Origin: Otis tarda | Lineage: Eukaryota > Chordata > Aves > Otidiformes > Otididae | NCBI GenBank assembly: GCA_026413225.1 | Contig: CM048552.1 | Span: 143,543,053-143,607,052, forward strand | DNA length: 64,000 nt | Reading direction: 5' to 3' | In this document: positions 1 through 26,764 of the stretch, in pieces | Position numbering within the stretch: the first letter of the stretch is position 1 | Layout: every line of letters starts with the position of its first letter | Made by a program: the position numbers and the translations under genes | The notes under the pieces: generated by a model | Database searches by the model: none | What the model saw: only the letters and a program-made list of their open reading frames with translations | Told to the model about the DNA's origin: nothing

Positions 1-9878
<9,878 letters not shown>

Positions 9879-10110
9879 ACTTTCCACCTAACGATCCTTT
9901 TTGCACCTATTTAGGCTAAAAGTATGAGAACAAAACCAACACCAACAGTTTTAAGGAACACTCTCATCTGCATTTTTCAGTATGCCTGTGCCATTTGAGT
10001 GGTGAGCTGTCCTCTTCAGTCTCCAAGCACAATAACTGTATACAATCTATACTTATTTTTCTAGACTAAAATTTTATACACTTTGATTAAAAACCTGCGA
10101 CTGTAAAAGA
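9879..10110 (+). other. CYFIP1: CYFIP1 3'UTR (minimal)
   Basis: The AT-rich sequence follows the CYFIP1 stop. The first plausible polyadenylation signal is ATTAAA at 10086-10091, with GT-rich sequence about 40-60 bp further on, giving a short 3'UTR. The end is approximate, and a longer form running into 10.3 kb or beyond is possible. Confidence 0.5.
10086..10091 (+). terminator. CYFIP1: candidate CYFIP1 polyadenylation signal (ATTAAA)
   Basis: ATTAAA, the commonest variant signal, lies 208 bp past the stop and is followed by a GGTATGTACTGAGGTGG downstream element near 10133. The signal is inferred from motif and position only. Confidence 0.45.
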
Positions 10111-11814
10111 TTTTTGAAATTTCTTTGCATTCCGGTATGTACTGAGGTGGCCATTTCAGACTGGACTGGCATAATTTTCCCTGAAGCTATCAAAAGAATA
10201 GCTGTGGAGGGTAAGAAACTGGGTTCTGTAGAAAAAAAAAATTTTAGAAATCAATTCCTAATTGTTTGTATTATTAGAGCATTAATTGCTTAATTAGCCT
10301 TTATTAAAAAAAAAAAAAACAACCAACTGCTTGGTGCTTTGTGAATAACTTTTTTAGTCAGTTGACTGCTTTTCCTCTTTGCAAGTCTAGTCTCTGAGAT
10401 CAGTAATTATGGAAATGAAGGCTAATTAAGGTGATGATTGTTTCAAAAAGTTATTTAACATGGAGGTGACTGATTGATAGTATTCTGATCTTTTTGAAAG
10501 GTGTTTGATTGATTAGAATGGGGACTGTTTACTTTTTCCTAATGAGAGCTTCTAACACAGTTTGTATTTTGGTGGCGATACACACCTGCGTCCCAGAATA
10601 CACGTTTACAAGTGGTAAGGAATTCTTCTTTACAAGAATCCTGCCTACAGCGATTAGGTGTAATCTATCCTAGTACATAAGCTCTAATGATGTTAATCAT
10701 GATTTACTTACGGAAAGTATTTGTTTAATTACACTTACTGTATTATGCAAACAGCGCCATCAGTAAAACTGTTTGGAAAACTTTGCAGCTGTAAAACTTG
10801 AACTTTAAAGCATCCTGTTCAGCTAAAAGTACTAACTCCTGCTTACTTGCTTACTGTGGGATCCTAACAGAGCTTTTTGGTTGCCTGTTAGGATCAGCCC
10901 AAAACAAACGTGAATTAAGACGGCTGGAAAAGACACAGATAGGTGATTACACATTTCACCCAGGATATGGATTTCTGGAGGTGGTGTTTGGTTAGTGATT
11001 CTAACCCATAGTGTGATACCCAGAACACAGCCCTTCGAGAACCCATTTTTCTCCCTTCCCTCGTGCTAGTTTCTCCTGCTCAGCTCTTTCCAGATGTTTC
11101 ACAGCAACAAAATTGAGTCCAGTAATGGGTAGAAGCAACAGCAGGACAGAGTTGTCTCTGTTCCAAATAATATCTAAGCTTCACAGCTACAGGAGAAGTG
11201 TTTGGTTTTTTTTTGTTAAAAAAAAAAAATTCACTATTTTCTGCCTTAGTAAACTTAAAAAAGCCCTTATCACCTGCCTTTCCCACCTCTTTTTAAACAA
11301 TGACATTATTTTCCTCTTTCTAACCTTTTTTTTTTTTTTTTAAACTGTGTCACAGACAGTAACTGTGTCACTGTAAACAAAACTGCAATTCTGTGAGCTC
11401 AAGCAGTAACTCTGAAAACAGAGAGCAGCTTTGCAGAGCCAGGACAGCATGGCCTAGCAAATGGAACCTTGACCTCTTCCCCAAAAGAGGAAGAGGCTCC
11501 TATCAACTATTGGCTCCTATCAGCTATTCCAACCCTTCCTCCTTCTGCCTCACCTATCCAAGCAGAGCAGCAGCTCCTGCCAGCCAGTTACTCTGATTTG
11601 GTAAGGCTGGGTTTTTTTTTGATGCAAATCCTGCAAGTTTAGCATACAGCTGTAGTTAAGCACTATTTTCAAACGATTAGCCTTTGTGGGTTGTTGTAGC
11701 TTTCCCTTTCCAAACTGGGACAAGAGTACTTACTGCAGCTCCTGTTTACAGTCACTCAGCGTTCACCCAGGGCACAAGTACAAAGGATCCACGTTCACTG
11801 CAATCTTTTTACCA
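10111..11814. other. convergent CYFIP1-NIPA2 intergenic region
   Basis: AT-rich non-coding sequence lies between the two convergent genes. It contains A-runs near 10305 and 11218, a T-run near 11327, and TAATTA-rich stretches near 10260-10450. On the minus strand an AATAAA (10307-10302) could serve a longer NIPA2 3'UTR. No gene is recognised. Confidence 0.6.
11495..11528. repeat. 17-bp direct tandem duplication
   Basis: GGCTCCTATCAACTATT is followed directly by GGCTCCTATCAGCTATT, with one mismatch in 17. It is a small local duplication between the CYFIP1 and NIPA2 3' ends. Confidence 0.85.
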
Positions 11815-12152
11815 CCAATGCAGAAATAGAGCGATTTATTTTTGATAAAATTGTCATTAGTGCAATACATCTTAAAACAGAAGAATGAAATGAAAGTATT
11901 TACACATAACTTAAGCAACAAAACCAACTGTGGTCTGAGGTCAGTTTAGTATTGTTTAAAGTAAAAATAAGGCAAATGAAAAACCCTTCAGTGTTCTTTA
12001 TCCAAACTAATCAAACTTAAAAAATAATGATTGTCTACACATACTGTTAAAAAGTACATGAGTTTCCAGACACACTCAGACATTTCACAGCAGAAAAAAA
12101 AAATTTCCAGAGTTACAGAATTGTTCTTTTCTTAAGTAACATGTAGATATTT
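11815..12152 (-). other. NIPA2: NIPA2 3'UTR (minimal)
   Basis: AT-rich sequence between the NIPA2 stop and the first good minus-strand polyadenylation signal at 11840-11835. This gives roughly 340 nt of 3'UTR. The far end is approximate. Confidence 0.5.
11835..11840 (-). terminator. NIPA2: candidate NIPA2 polyadenylation signal (AATAAA)
   Basis: The + strand TTTATT here reads AATAAA on the minus strand, 313 nt past the NIPA2 stop. It is followed on the minus strand by a GT-rich stretch (GGTGGTAAAAAGATTGCAGT). This is consistent with cleavage near 11815. Confidence 0.55.
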
Positions 12153-17292
<5,140 letters not shown>

Positions 17293-17651
17293 CTGAGCAA
17301 AATAAACATGTCAGAATTAAATTGGTAGAAATACATACGGTACAGGAAAATCTTTAATAGCTCATGTGACTGGTTGGTTCTCCTGTGCATGGTCTCTGGT
17401 TTATAAAAAAGGCAATCTTTGAAGCATGTGTAAGCTTGAACTATGGATGAGTGACTAACAAGGCTGAACACAGAGAAGGGCAGGCTTCTGACCTGGCATA
17501 TAAAGACTGAAACCTCAACAAATAAAAGTCCTTTGAAAAAAGCTGAGGAAAACGTAAAGATGTGTGATTTCTTTTTCTTTTCATTAAGTACACAGATATA
17601 TATGTCCAGCACACCATGTAACTGACAATAGCTGATCAAGCGATTACTTAC

Positions 17652-17712
17652 ATTGAAATCAGTTTGTAAGGGAGTTTGAGAACAGCCACAGCATTTCTTC
17701 CATATAAACTCA
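17652..17712 (-). other. NIPA2: probable non-coding 5'UTR exon of NIPA2
   Basis: On the minus strand a 61-bp segment has an acceptor TTTCATTTTTCTAG and a strong donor CAAT|GTAAGT, between the CpG-island first exon and the start-codon exon. NIPA2 in mammals has alternative non-coding first exons. The segment holds a complete 14-codon upstream ORF (17703-17659, starting MEEMLW, stop TGA). This is supported by splice motifs only. Confidence 0.45.
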
Positions 17713-20700
17713 CTAGAAAAATGAAAGAGAAGATAAGAATGAGGGTTTAATCACACAGTAATTTCCCTAACACAAACAAGCTTGAAATGTATGCACACGC
17801 ACTTATCCTCTAACGAACAGGGAAATCCATAACAAGAAAACAGGCATCTGTTTGTTGATAATTTTACAAAGAGTTTCCCATACCTGTAAGAAGTATCTTT
17901 TCACTTTAGCTGTTAGGAGTTTACAGTTTAAAAGCTTTCACATAGCCTGCTAAGAGTCCAAATTTACTTAGGTAAGACCTTCAACAACAGCTTAGCAGAA
18001 GATAGCAATTTTTAGGCTAGAAATCAAGATTTTTATATATTCAACCTCCAGCTGAACAAGAAAATGTATTTCAGTGCATCTTTTTTCCTGTTACAAGCTG
18101 CAGTGAGGATATCCTGGATTCCACACAAGATTTTGAATTAAGGTAGCTCTAAAACTAACTTTTAAACTGAAGAAAAAAAGGCTCAAAGTACTTTCAAGGC
18201 GATTAACCTCTCTGTAGTATGAAGGGAAATTAAAACTATTTTTAGGCTTTGATTTCAAGACAACTGATAATTATGACAGTATAGAGAACTGTTCTAAAGG
18301 AAGAAGAGACCTATAGATAAAGCAATTTTTATTTCCTGGGAACACCAATCACAGATGTGCCAAGACTAGCATCTAGTTCCCTAAGGAATTATTTTCTAGC
18401 TACTCAGAAGCGTGGCATATGACGTAAGTTGCATTAACAAGCTTTTGATTTAAAAGTAAAAGGGGGAAATGAAGAGGACAGAATAAAATGTTTCCATTTC
18501 AGTGCTTACTGGAATCTGAATTACACAGCTCTAATGTTGAGTTACAGCAGCAGCTTCCTCAGGGAGGACTACAATGCCGGCGTCAAGGCACTGCAGTACC
18601 CAAGCACCCTCTTTCATGCCCAGGCAGATATGGATGTACCCACTGGGAGTCCAGGACTAGATAAAATCATATTCTGCTCTGCCACAGAGTTCACAGTTCC
18701 GATTCCTGCACTTGTTCCTTCAGAACTTGTTTTCTTCCAAAACTACCTTTCCCTGTATGTTCTTGCTTCCAACTTTGACTAATTTGCTACAACCCTAGGA
18801 AAAACCTAGCAGAAAGCTACAGGTAGGTTAACATTGAAACTGAACACAGACTCACTCACTTCCATCCAAGTTAGGCTGTGAAAAAAGTACAGGAAAGTAG
18901 ACCCATTTAATAAGCATTCAACATGGCACTATTCAAAATGCTGCAAGAGCCACAGTTCAAAATTCTTAAATCCTATTCCCTTAATCCTTGCATAGTAGTT
19001 TTTAATGTATTATTTTGTAAGGAAAAAAAATAAGTAAAGGAACTGCAAGGGTCTGCTTTCATTTTCTAGCAACTTTAAAAAAAAATAAACGTTAAGTAGA
19101 TTCTTGCATGATACAAAATCACCTATCAAACAAAACCAAAACAGACAAATCATTAGTGCGGGAGACAGACCAGAACCAGCCACCTCACTAACGGCATCAA
19201 ATATTTATCTGGGTTTGAATTCAAAGCAGGACTTTCAGTCCCCTGAAGAAAAAAAAGGCATTTTTTTTTAATGGAAGAAAAAGCCATCAAGAGACTTTTG
19301 CAACTGTTCTCTCTACCATCTTTTCTAGCAGTCGTAAGTCACACTGTTCAGGCAATCAAGCTAAGAGTGCTCTTCTAGCTCCAGCTGGTGTAAAATGTGA
19401 TACTGGTACAGCATCAGCTCGGGGAGGGAGGCTTCTTTTGCTGAGCTTTTCTACTCTACCAGCATTTTCAACAACTCCTACTCTAGTTATATTACCAATG
19501 GGAGTATTTTCACTAGTGTAGCTTTTTACTAAAACAGACCTCACCATACCAGCAAAACTGCTTTTTTTTTCCCCCTCTCTCTCCCTGGCTTGCATAGCTT
19601 CATCTACATGAAAACAGCAGTTAGTGCCATTCCAACATCTCCCACCCACTGCCTTTCAGAGACAAGGGAGAAGCACAGGTTGCTTTTCTTTGGAATACAG
19701 GAAGAATTTCATTGCAGAAGAATCAGGAAAACACCCTAAGGATGCTACATTTCAAAACCAGTAGTTCTACTCTCCCTCAAGTCCCAAATACATGAAAGAG
19801 TTTTTGATTCCCTATCAACTACTTTCTTAAGTTGGTAAACAATTCAAATCGTAACCACTTCTTTGCACAAATTACTGCTAGCTTTTCTTTCTAAATTTAT
19901 TTGTCCTCATAGACATGGCAAATCCAATTTCTGCTTGAGCTGGACTGCCATACTTCCACCTAAGGTTTATACAGACGTCTACATTTGCTGATCACTTCTG
20001 CCACACAGTCACGGTGAACCCAACTTCTCTCTGAAGAGTTTTGGTTCACTTTGCATACAGCACAGATGTAACTCACGTGTAGAACTGACAGGTATAGCTG
20101 GAAAGTCAAAGCAATAGAAGGGACAGTAAGTTTCACGCTTCAGGAAATCAGTAGTTTAATTCTAACCCTAAGACTTAGTAAAAGAAGAGGAACTAATGCA
20201 TCCTCATAAATATAATGAAGAAAAATCATCACCTTTGGAAATACGAAAAGGCCACAAAACTAGCAGTTTCTGGAATAAATACTCCTCTTGTGTTTCAGCT
20301 CTGGGACATGCCAAAGCTGTCTCATTCCAGCAGTCAGGGCCACTACCAAGTTATAAACAGGAAAGAAGCCAGAAAATGTAGGAGTTCAACAAAGTTGGCA
20401 GTGGTTTTAGTTGTATTTGGTGTAGTTCTCCAAAGGTTCTTTAATAAGTTCACAGCTGATTTTAACATAGAGAGTATTTAATCCATCCAAGACTAGCAGG
20501 TTCATGGAGGAATACTAGTTTGCTGCTCTGATTTCAGAGATGTAATGAAGGGATGAGACTCTTATCCAGAGAAACTACAATATTTACAACGCCTCGAAGA
20601 ACCACCCATTGATGAACTGCCTATGGATGACCTAGTATCGTGAGTCACAACCCTCAGTGCGCAAGAGTGCAGTGACAGACAACACAGTGAACGTATACCG

Positions 20701-21344
20701 AGCTTGAGGGTTAGCAGGTAAGGAGAAATGGAAAAAAAAGTCTTCTGGAAAAAAAAAAAAACAAAAAAAAAAAACCACAAAAAAAACTGTGGGACATAAG
20801 CAAGTCCAGATTAGCCACAAAGCTTGTTTGCTTATTTTTAAGATGTAATCGAGAAGCATCACAAATGCTGACAAGATATAGGATCTCTGGTCTAAACCAC
20901 ACGGAAGCACTTCTTTGTATCTGCTCAGAAGTCCTCTTCTCCCAAAACCAGCATGCACACAGCGCTCAAGAGACGTTATATATTTATTGCAACAAGTAAG
21001 CTCCCTAGATATTCAGGAACACTAAAATTGGTGTCATGAGCTGAAATAATATTCTACATATACAAGCTGACAAGCATAATTAAGTATGAGGGAGTTATCA
21101 GTCAAAGAAAACTAATATAACTTCCACAAGTTGTACATGGTATGGAAGCAATAATTATAGACAAAAGGAAACAGGATGGATTGTTCCAATTTTGCCTCTT
21201 GGGCCACCAGCCTTCAAGAGTTCAGTAGACAGCCTTTTCTCCTAGAAATAATCTAAATATATGTTAAAATACTTAAATGCTAGAACTGACAAATTTATTG
21301 TCTAAAAACCAATTATCTTAACTGTGAAGAAAATTATGTCACTA

Positions 21345-22130
21345 AGCTAAAAAGGACCTTAACAGGCCACTTACTTCCATCCTTTGCCATGTACAGCATC
21401 ATTCACTGCTGTTCCTCATTACACATAATTCAGCCAAGCTTCTCCCAGCAAATACTTACAAAGGAAACCTCACAAACACCACAGTCACACTTTGATGCTG
21501 TTAGGAACCCTCATTATCTAATGATCCTCATCTGCATCTTTACTTTGACTACGAAAGCCTGTTATGTTTGCCCACTCTGGACTTGGAAAAGATACAACTC
21601 ATTTTATCTTTGCACACAGATCTTAACACTACTCTGCAAGTTAGATGCTTGGCACTTCCTGTTGTGCCACCTTCTGGGTCTTTTCCCAATACCCCACTTT
21701 TTTTTTTTTAAATGAAGTACAACTCCCAAAGCTGCATACAGTATTTTAGCTGAGATATTATTACTTCCACAACACAGTGGAAGACTCTACTTTTTTTCAT
21801 GCAACCCAAAATTGGTCGTTTTCTTTGCCCTTCCCGAGCAATTATCTACTGTTGAATCATCTTCAACTTCTTTATCAGTACAACCTCTAAATTATTTTCT
21901 ACAAAACTACTGTTCTCTAAACTGTATTTGTATAGCAAATTATCCCTGCCTGGGTGTAATAATTTTCATTTACTCCTATAAAAAGTATATCCTTTTTTCA
22001 TAAATGTTTCCTGAAAATATTCATCTGAGTTCACACACTGGCAGCCCTTCCCTGCTCAATGCCATTATTTCTTTGTCCTTTCAGCCAGATCACTAATAAT
22101 AAACAGCGCAAGATTCAGACATGACTCACA
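21345..22130 (-). mobile_element. ancient degenerate CR1/L3-like LINE fragment
   Basis: The + strand follows, with heavy decay, the order of motifs in the antisense 3' half of old amniote CR1/L3 LINEs. These are AAAGGACCTTAACAGGCCA near 21352, AGCATCATTCACTGC near 21396, and GGACTTGGAAAAG with AACTCATTTTATCTTTGCAC near 21580-21618. Next come CATACAGTATTTTAGCTGAG near 21734, CATGCAACCCAAAATTGG near 21800, TACTGTTGAATCAT near 21848, CCTGGGTGTAATAA near 21949 and CAGCCAGATCACTAATAATA near 22083. Co-linearity over about 780 bp supports the call. Family name and ends are from memory. Confidence 0.5.
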
Positions 22131-24934
22131 CGGAAGGATTTTTAAACAAAGGTCGTATTTGACAGGACATTAGTAATAGTTACTGCAGGTACAGCCATTC
22201 AGTATCTTTTGAACTGTTCTGTGGCATTTTTTTCTCAATTCTGTTTATTTACAAGAGCTCCTCAAGAAGTTTTACGTTTCTAACATCGAAATAGAGCACC
22301 TATTTAATGCCCTCCTAGCCATAAAGCTTTTAAGGGAAGAAAAAGGGGTTGAGTCAACAAGCTGCTTGTAACAAATACACATTGAGTACTATCCGTCACA
22401 TTGACTATATGTGTATCCTTCTTGCTTTCTACAGGCGTAGAACCACAGGAAACAGAAACACTTCCTAACAACAAAAATGCAAATATTCAGTGATGAGCCT
22501 TTCGAAGGCTTATTATACATACCAATTTTGTTCCCAAATCCAGAGGCATTCGCTTCTTAAATATTTCAATGTTAGGTTTCTAAAACATAAGTTAAAAATA
22601 ATATTAATTGGCATTTTAAGAATTCAGCTAAAAACATTATGTCCACCATATCAACTTAATCTCATTTTCATGCATGACACACAAGACTGTACATTGTCTC
22701 ATTTATGCTTTGAGAAGGGAGAGGATTTCTGTTTTGAAAACACTTGAATAACAAATGAGTGTAATTTTAAAATTTATCTTCCTTAGGTATGTCTCACCTG
22801 AAGCGTTACAGTCATTTCAACCCTTCACTTTTCACTTCACTTACCAAAAAAATCAACTTGCAATCTAAGCTATTCTTTAGAAGGAAACATGCTAAAGTTG
22901 AACTGAAATACTATCCTAGTCCTTTCAGTTTTGTTCTGTAACTTAAGTGCTAAGACACTTTTACTAAAAAAACTTGGTACAGTGAGTTTTCAGAGGATGT
23001 TTATATACAGAACTCTAGGGTGGCAGGGAGAATGAACACAGAAATATCCTCAGTAAGATTACCAAAATCCCTAAAGTACAGTCAACTCTTTAATCCAAGT
23101 CTTTCCTCAACTATGTTCTGTCCAGTCATGAACATATCTTTCAAACATAGGTATAGAAAGAACACTGAAAGGACAGAAACAACATAGCATTAAGATAAAA
23201 GAACTGCTGGTTCAAAACTCAGTCACGTGCATCTTTAAAAGGCCACGATGCATGCCTGCAGTACCCAAAGGTTCTGTATATATTAGTTAGGAAAGAGTAC
23301 CTGCAATTTTTCACTGTAAGTCTGCCTGAATATAGATACAGTTTTCCAGCTTTGTCAAAGTTAAAGGATTGTGCAAACTTATATACATAATTATTTATCT
23401 ATTACATAGGCAAGGTAAAAAAAACGCAATTTGTTTATAATGCTATATATAGACATATATATATAATACGTTAGAGGCACTAGCACAGTACTTAGAAAGC
23501 AAAACATACGTTAACAGTTCTAAAGTTGCCTCTTCTAAAAGTTTCAGTTAAACTGTAGGGAACTTATCCTTTATAGCAGATTTCTATTAATAATGCAAAG
23601 GCAACAAGCATCCAATTTAAAAAAAATGGGAGAAAACAAGAAAACTGCCACGCTATAAGTTGTTGTACATCTTATTCTCTTTGTATTTGCTATTTGTAGA
23701 CCTTCAATTAAAGTATTTTCACATGAAACTAAAAAGTATATTCACTAAAAGAGAACGCTGTTCATTAATTGAATGCAAACTATAGACGGTGCTTTACAGC
23801 TGATACTGTATTGACTGTATTTCCTAGTTTATCAAAAAAGACTCCAGATAACAGTTGATGACATGACTTGCTTCATTTTTGCTGTATCTACAACACCAGC
23901 TCCACTCTCGGGAGGATGAGTCACCAGCACAGGCTCACTTCAGTTCTACCTTCAGTATTTAAGATAAGAAGTTTCAAATTTAAGATAACCCAGTAAGTTA
24001 GAGTCAAATCTAGACATTATTCACTGGTTTTCCTTTGACTTCATTGGTTTTCCTTTGACATCACTGATTATCTGCTCTAACCTGGTTTCTGTTTGACAGG
24101 ATTTTACTCTGAGAATTAATAACTTTAATGAAAGCAGAACTATTGCGACACTGAATTCTAAATACAATGATACTGTCAGAAACATACGCAATAGTTTCCT
24201 ATCAACGAACTTGTTATCTTTCAGAGGAAAAAAACTTAACTGTATGCAAGGAGGCACATCAAAAGCATTCAAAAAGATGGACAATGACTCACATTTATTG
24301 TATTTTAATTAAAAATAAAAATATTGCTGGAAAGTGGAGAAAGTTGATTGTCTGAAAAATAAAAGATCAGAAAAATTCGAGGGCTAAAGAGTCAGACCAG
24401 CCTGTATCTTCACAGTATAAGAATGAACACAAATGATCATTCTGAACTACAACGCAAAGCTAAAATTATTTTTTTTCCACTTCAAACTAAAGCACTGCCA
24501 GGGCTCTGAAGTTCTGCTGAAGCCGATGTGGAACGAAGCTGCACAACCCTCAACCTCAGCTAAACTCAGTCGTGAAGCAAACCGAGGACAAACTGGTTTA
24601 GCTCCCCAATTAACACCACGCACGAAGAAGCACAGCAGCTCCAGTGCCCTGGCAGAACCAGCACTTTACAATTCTGCCCAGTTAGAGAGCCTAACAAATA
24701 TCCAGATTTATTTTTTTTTTTTTGTCTTGGCCTTCGGAGCCCAAGCCATAGCAAGTGTCCCACTACGGAGAAACCAACACGGCGAGAGTCTCCTCGGGCT
24801 TCCGCGGCCAGGCTGAAGGCCGGGAGCCGTGACAGCCTCCTCATCGTCGCCACCCGTTCGCAGGCAGCAGGGCTCGACCCGCCCTGCTCGTTCCTCACCC
24901 GCAGCGCCGAACGCCAAGGACCCCGCGCGGCTCA

Positions 24935-24955
24935 GGGGAAGGGGGCCGGGGCGGG
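24935..24955 (+). other. predicted G-quadruplex motif
   Basis: Four G-runs with loops of 2, 2 and 1 nt (G4-AA-G5-CC-G4-C-G3) fit the standard quadruplex pattern. The G-rich strand is the template strand for NIPA2, about 325 bp inside its first intron. Confidence 0.6.
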
Positions 24956-25279
24956 AAGGACCGCGGCACCGGCACTCCCGCGGCGGCAGCAGGACTGCAG
25001 GCAGCAGCCGGGGCCCCGGGGCCGAGCCGGAGCCCCGAGGCGCGGGCAGGGCCCCTGGCTCCAGCCGGCCGGCCGGGCCGCAGCCGCGCGCGGGGAGTGG
25101 GGACGCGCCTCCCGCCCGCAGGCACCGCCCCGCGCAGCGTCCCGTGCGCCCCCAACCGCCGCCTCCCCTCCTCACCCCGTCCGCCGAGGGGCCGGCCGAG
25201 CCCGCCGCCGCCCCCGCCCCTCACCAGCCGGACCCCCTCTCCCGGCGGCTGGCCCGCCTGTCCGCCTCTTGCCGGTTAC

Positions 25280-25480
25280 CTGCGGTCGCCGCCCCTCACA
25301 TCCCCGCCGGGAGGGGCCCCGCGGCCGACGCCGCGCGCGGACAAAGAGGAGGAGACGGGGAAGGGGGAGGCCGGAGCGGGCGGTAGGAGGGGCCGGTGCC
25401 CGCACGCTCCACCGCCATGAGGGGAAGAGGCGGGGGCGGGGAGCGGCAGCGGGGTGCGGCGGACAACGGCGGCGGGAGGC
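25280..25480 (-). other. NIPA2: probable NIPA2 non-coding first exon
   Basis: The minus strand has a clean donor, GACCGCAG|GTAACC, with the last exon base at 25280, inside the CpG island. The transcription start is not visible; 25480 is a nominal outer limit. The exon would splice to the small exon at 17712 or directly to the start-codon exon. Confidence 0.5.
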
Positions 25481-25584
25481 GAGGGCAGGCGGCGTCCTAA
25501 ACCTGACCACCCCCTTCCCTGCTGATTCCGGCAGCGCCCGCCGGAAGGGGCGCGGCCCGGCCCAGAGCGAGGCCCGCTACGGAT

Positions 25585-25590
25585 CACGTG
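25585..25590. promoter_or_regulatory. E-box CACGTG in NIPA2 CpG island
   Basis: A palindromic CACGTG in the context ATCACGTGTT, the type bound by USF and MiT/TFE factors. It is about 300 bp upstream of the NIPA2 first-exon donor. Function is inferred. Confidence 0.4.
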
Positions 25591-25905
25591 TTCCTCCCCG
25601 TAGCCCCGCCCCCTCCCGTCCCGGGGGGCGCGGGGCCGCTGCTGCCGCCGCCGTTAACGGCTGCCAACCGCCTTCCCGCGGCGCCCCCTAGCGGCCCCGC
25701 CGGGCCCTGCCGCTCACAGGTGAGCGTCCGGACGGCGGCAGACGGGCCGCGGGAAGAGGCGCGGTGGAACGGCCTTGCCTCACCCAGAGTCGGCCTCGCA
25801 GCGACGCTGTGCGCGTGCAACCGTGTCTCGGCCGTTCCCGCCTCTTACCCTGGGCGCTCCCGCCAAAATCCACCTTACACTCGTACAGGAAAAAAAAAAA
25901 AAAAA

Positions 25906-25990
25906 TCCACAATTAGAAAAAACGACAACACACCATTCCCCGCCCCCCAAAACTCCAAACATGCCTGGAAGTCATGTATTACCCAGTTTT
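25906..25990. repeat. dispersed repeat, copy A
   Basis: Its core 25949-25980 (AAAACTCCAAACATGCCTGG then AAGTCATGTATT) matches 29336-29367 at 30 of 32 positions. The flanking A/C-rich sequence on the left also aligns loosely (TCCACAA followed by an A-run). The family was not recognised. Confidence 0.6.
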
Positions 25991-26295
25991 TACACTCTTG
26001 CAGAAAAAAAAAAAAAGACTTGAACTTGCAAACCATATGCAGTAAGGGAAAGAGGCGTTTTACGGGGTTGGGTAAATGGCATGGTTTATTCATCTGTTTA
26101 ATTCAGGTCCCACGCTCTTGGTGCATACTTTGCAACCAAAAATGCTTTAATTTCACAGGAAGTAAAACTGATACATATGCGTAGAGAAATACTTCTCCTC
26201 AGCTGAGGAGTCTGAAACAATCGTAATAAGTGTCAGACTCAGAGTGCTCTTCAGGCTCTTCAAAACCTCAGTCTCTTCTTCAGTCTCTTCTCTCT

Positions 26296-26764
26296 ACCTG
26301 TTGGAGAGGGTCCAGACGAGGCCACGAAGATCATCGGAGGGCAGGAGCACCTCTCCTGTGAGGACAGGCTGAGAGAGTTGGGGCTGTTCAGCCTGGAGAA
26401 GAGAAGGCTCCTGGGAGACCTGATAGCGGCCTTCCAGTACCTAAAGGGGGCCTACAAGAAAGATGGGCAGAAACTCTTTAGCAGGGCCTGTTGTGATAGG
26501 ACAAGGGGTAATGGTTTTAAAATAGAGGGAGGCAAACTCAGACTGGACATAAGGAAAAAAAATTTTACCATGAGGGTAGTGAAACACTGGAACAGGTTGC
26601 CCAGAGAGGTAGTGGATGCCCCATTCCTGGAAATGTTCAAGGCCAGGTTGGATGAGGCTCTGAGCAACCTGATCTAGTCAGGGATGTCCCTGCTCCTTGC
26701 AGGGGGGTTGGACTGACGGCCTTTAAAGGTCCCTTCCAACCCTAACCATTCCATCATTCTAAAA
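26296..26764 (+). mobile_element. CR1 LINE 3' fragment
   Basis: About 470 bp of CR1 in + orientation, running from the end of ORF2 (TTGGGGCTGTTCAGCCTGGA, GGTTGCCCAGAGAGGTAGTG) to the 3' terminus (CCTTCCAACCCTAACCATTC then CATCATTCT octamer-like ends). A 99-codon decayed reading frame at 26378-26677 belongs to the element. It is 5'-truncated near 26296, as is usual for CR1. Confidence 0.93.

Larger units (their letters stand above)
17713..25279 (-). other. NIPA2: large first intron of NIPA2
   Basis: About 7.6 kb of mostly AT-rich intron. It contains a degenerate ancient CR1/L3-like fragment (about 21.35-22.13 kb), A/C-rich tracts at 20748-20790, short TA-rich tracts around 23445-23470, and a 20-bp-period duplication (TGGTTTTCCTTTGAC at 24025 and 24045). 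The open frames inside are short and show no family resemblance. The right-hand end enters the CpG island. Confidence 0.7.
24760..25865. promoter_or_regulatory. NIPA2: CpG island promoter of NIPA2
   Basis: The sequence changes sharply from AT-rich to GC-rich with dense CpG between about 24.76 and 25.87 kb. There is no TATA box; GC boxes (CCCCGCCCCC near 25604) and an ETS-like CCGGAAG near 25540 are present. It sits at the 5' end of NIPA2 and contains the likely first-exon splice donor on the minus strand. Long reading frames here on both strands come from low stop-codon density in GC-rich DNA. Confidence 0.85.

Noticed and set aside
24708..25820. Several long overlapping reading frames (100-200 codons) on both strands in GC-rich DNA
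   Set aside because: They are products of low stop-codon density in a CpG island. They are Arg/Pro/Gly/Ala-rich, overlap in many frames, and show no family motif or splice support.
26378..26677. 99-codon + strand frame
   Set aside because: It lies wholly inside a CR1 3' fragment and is not an independent gene.
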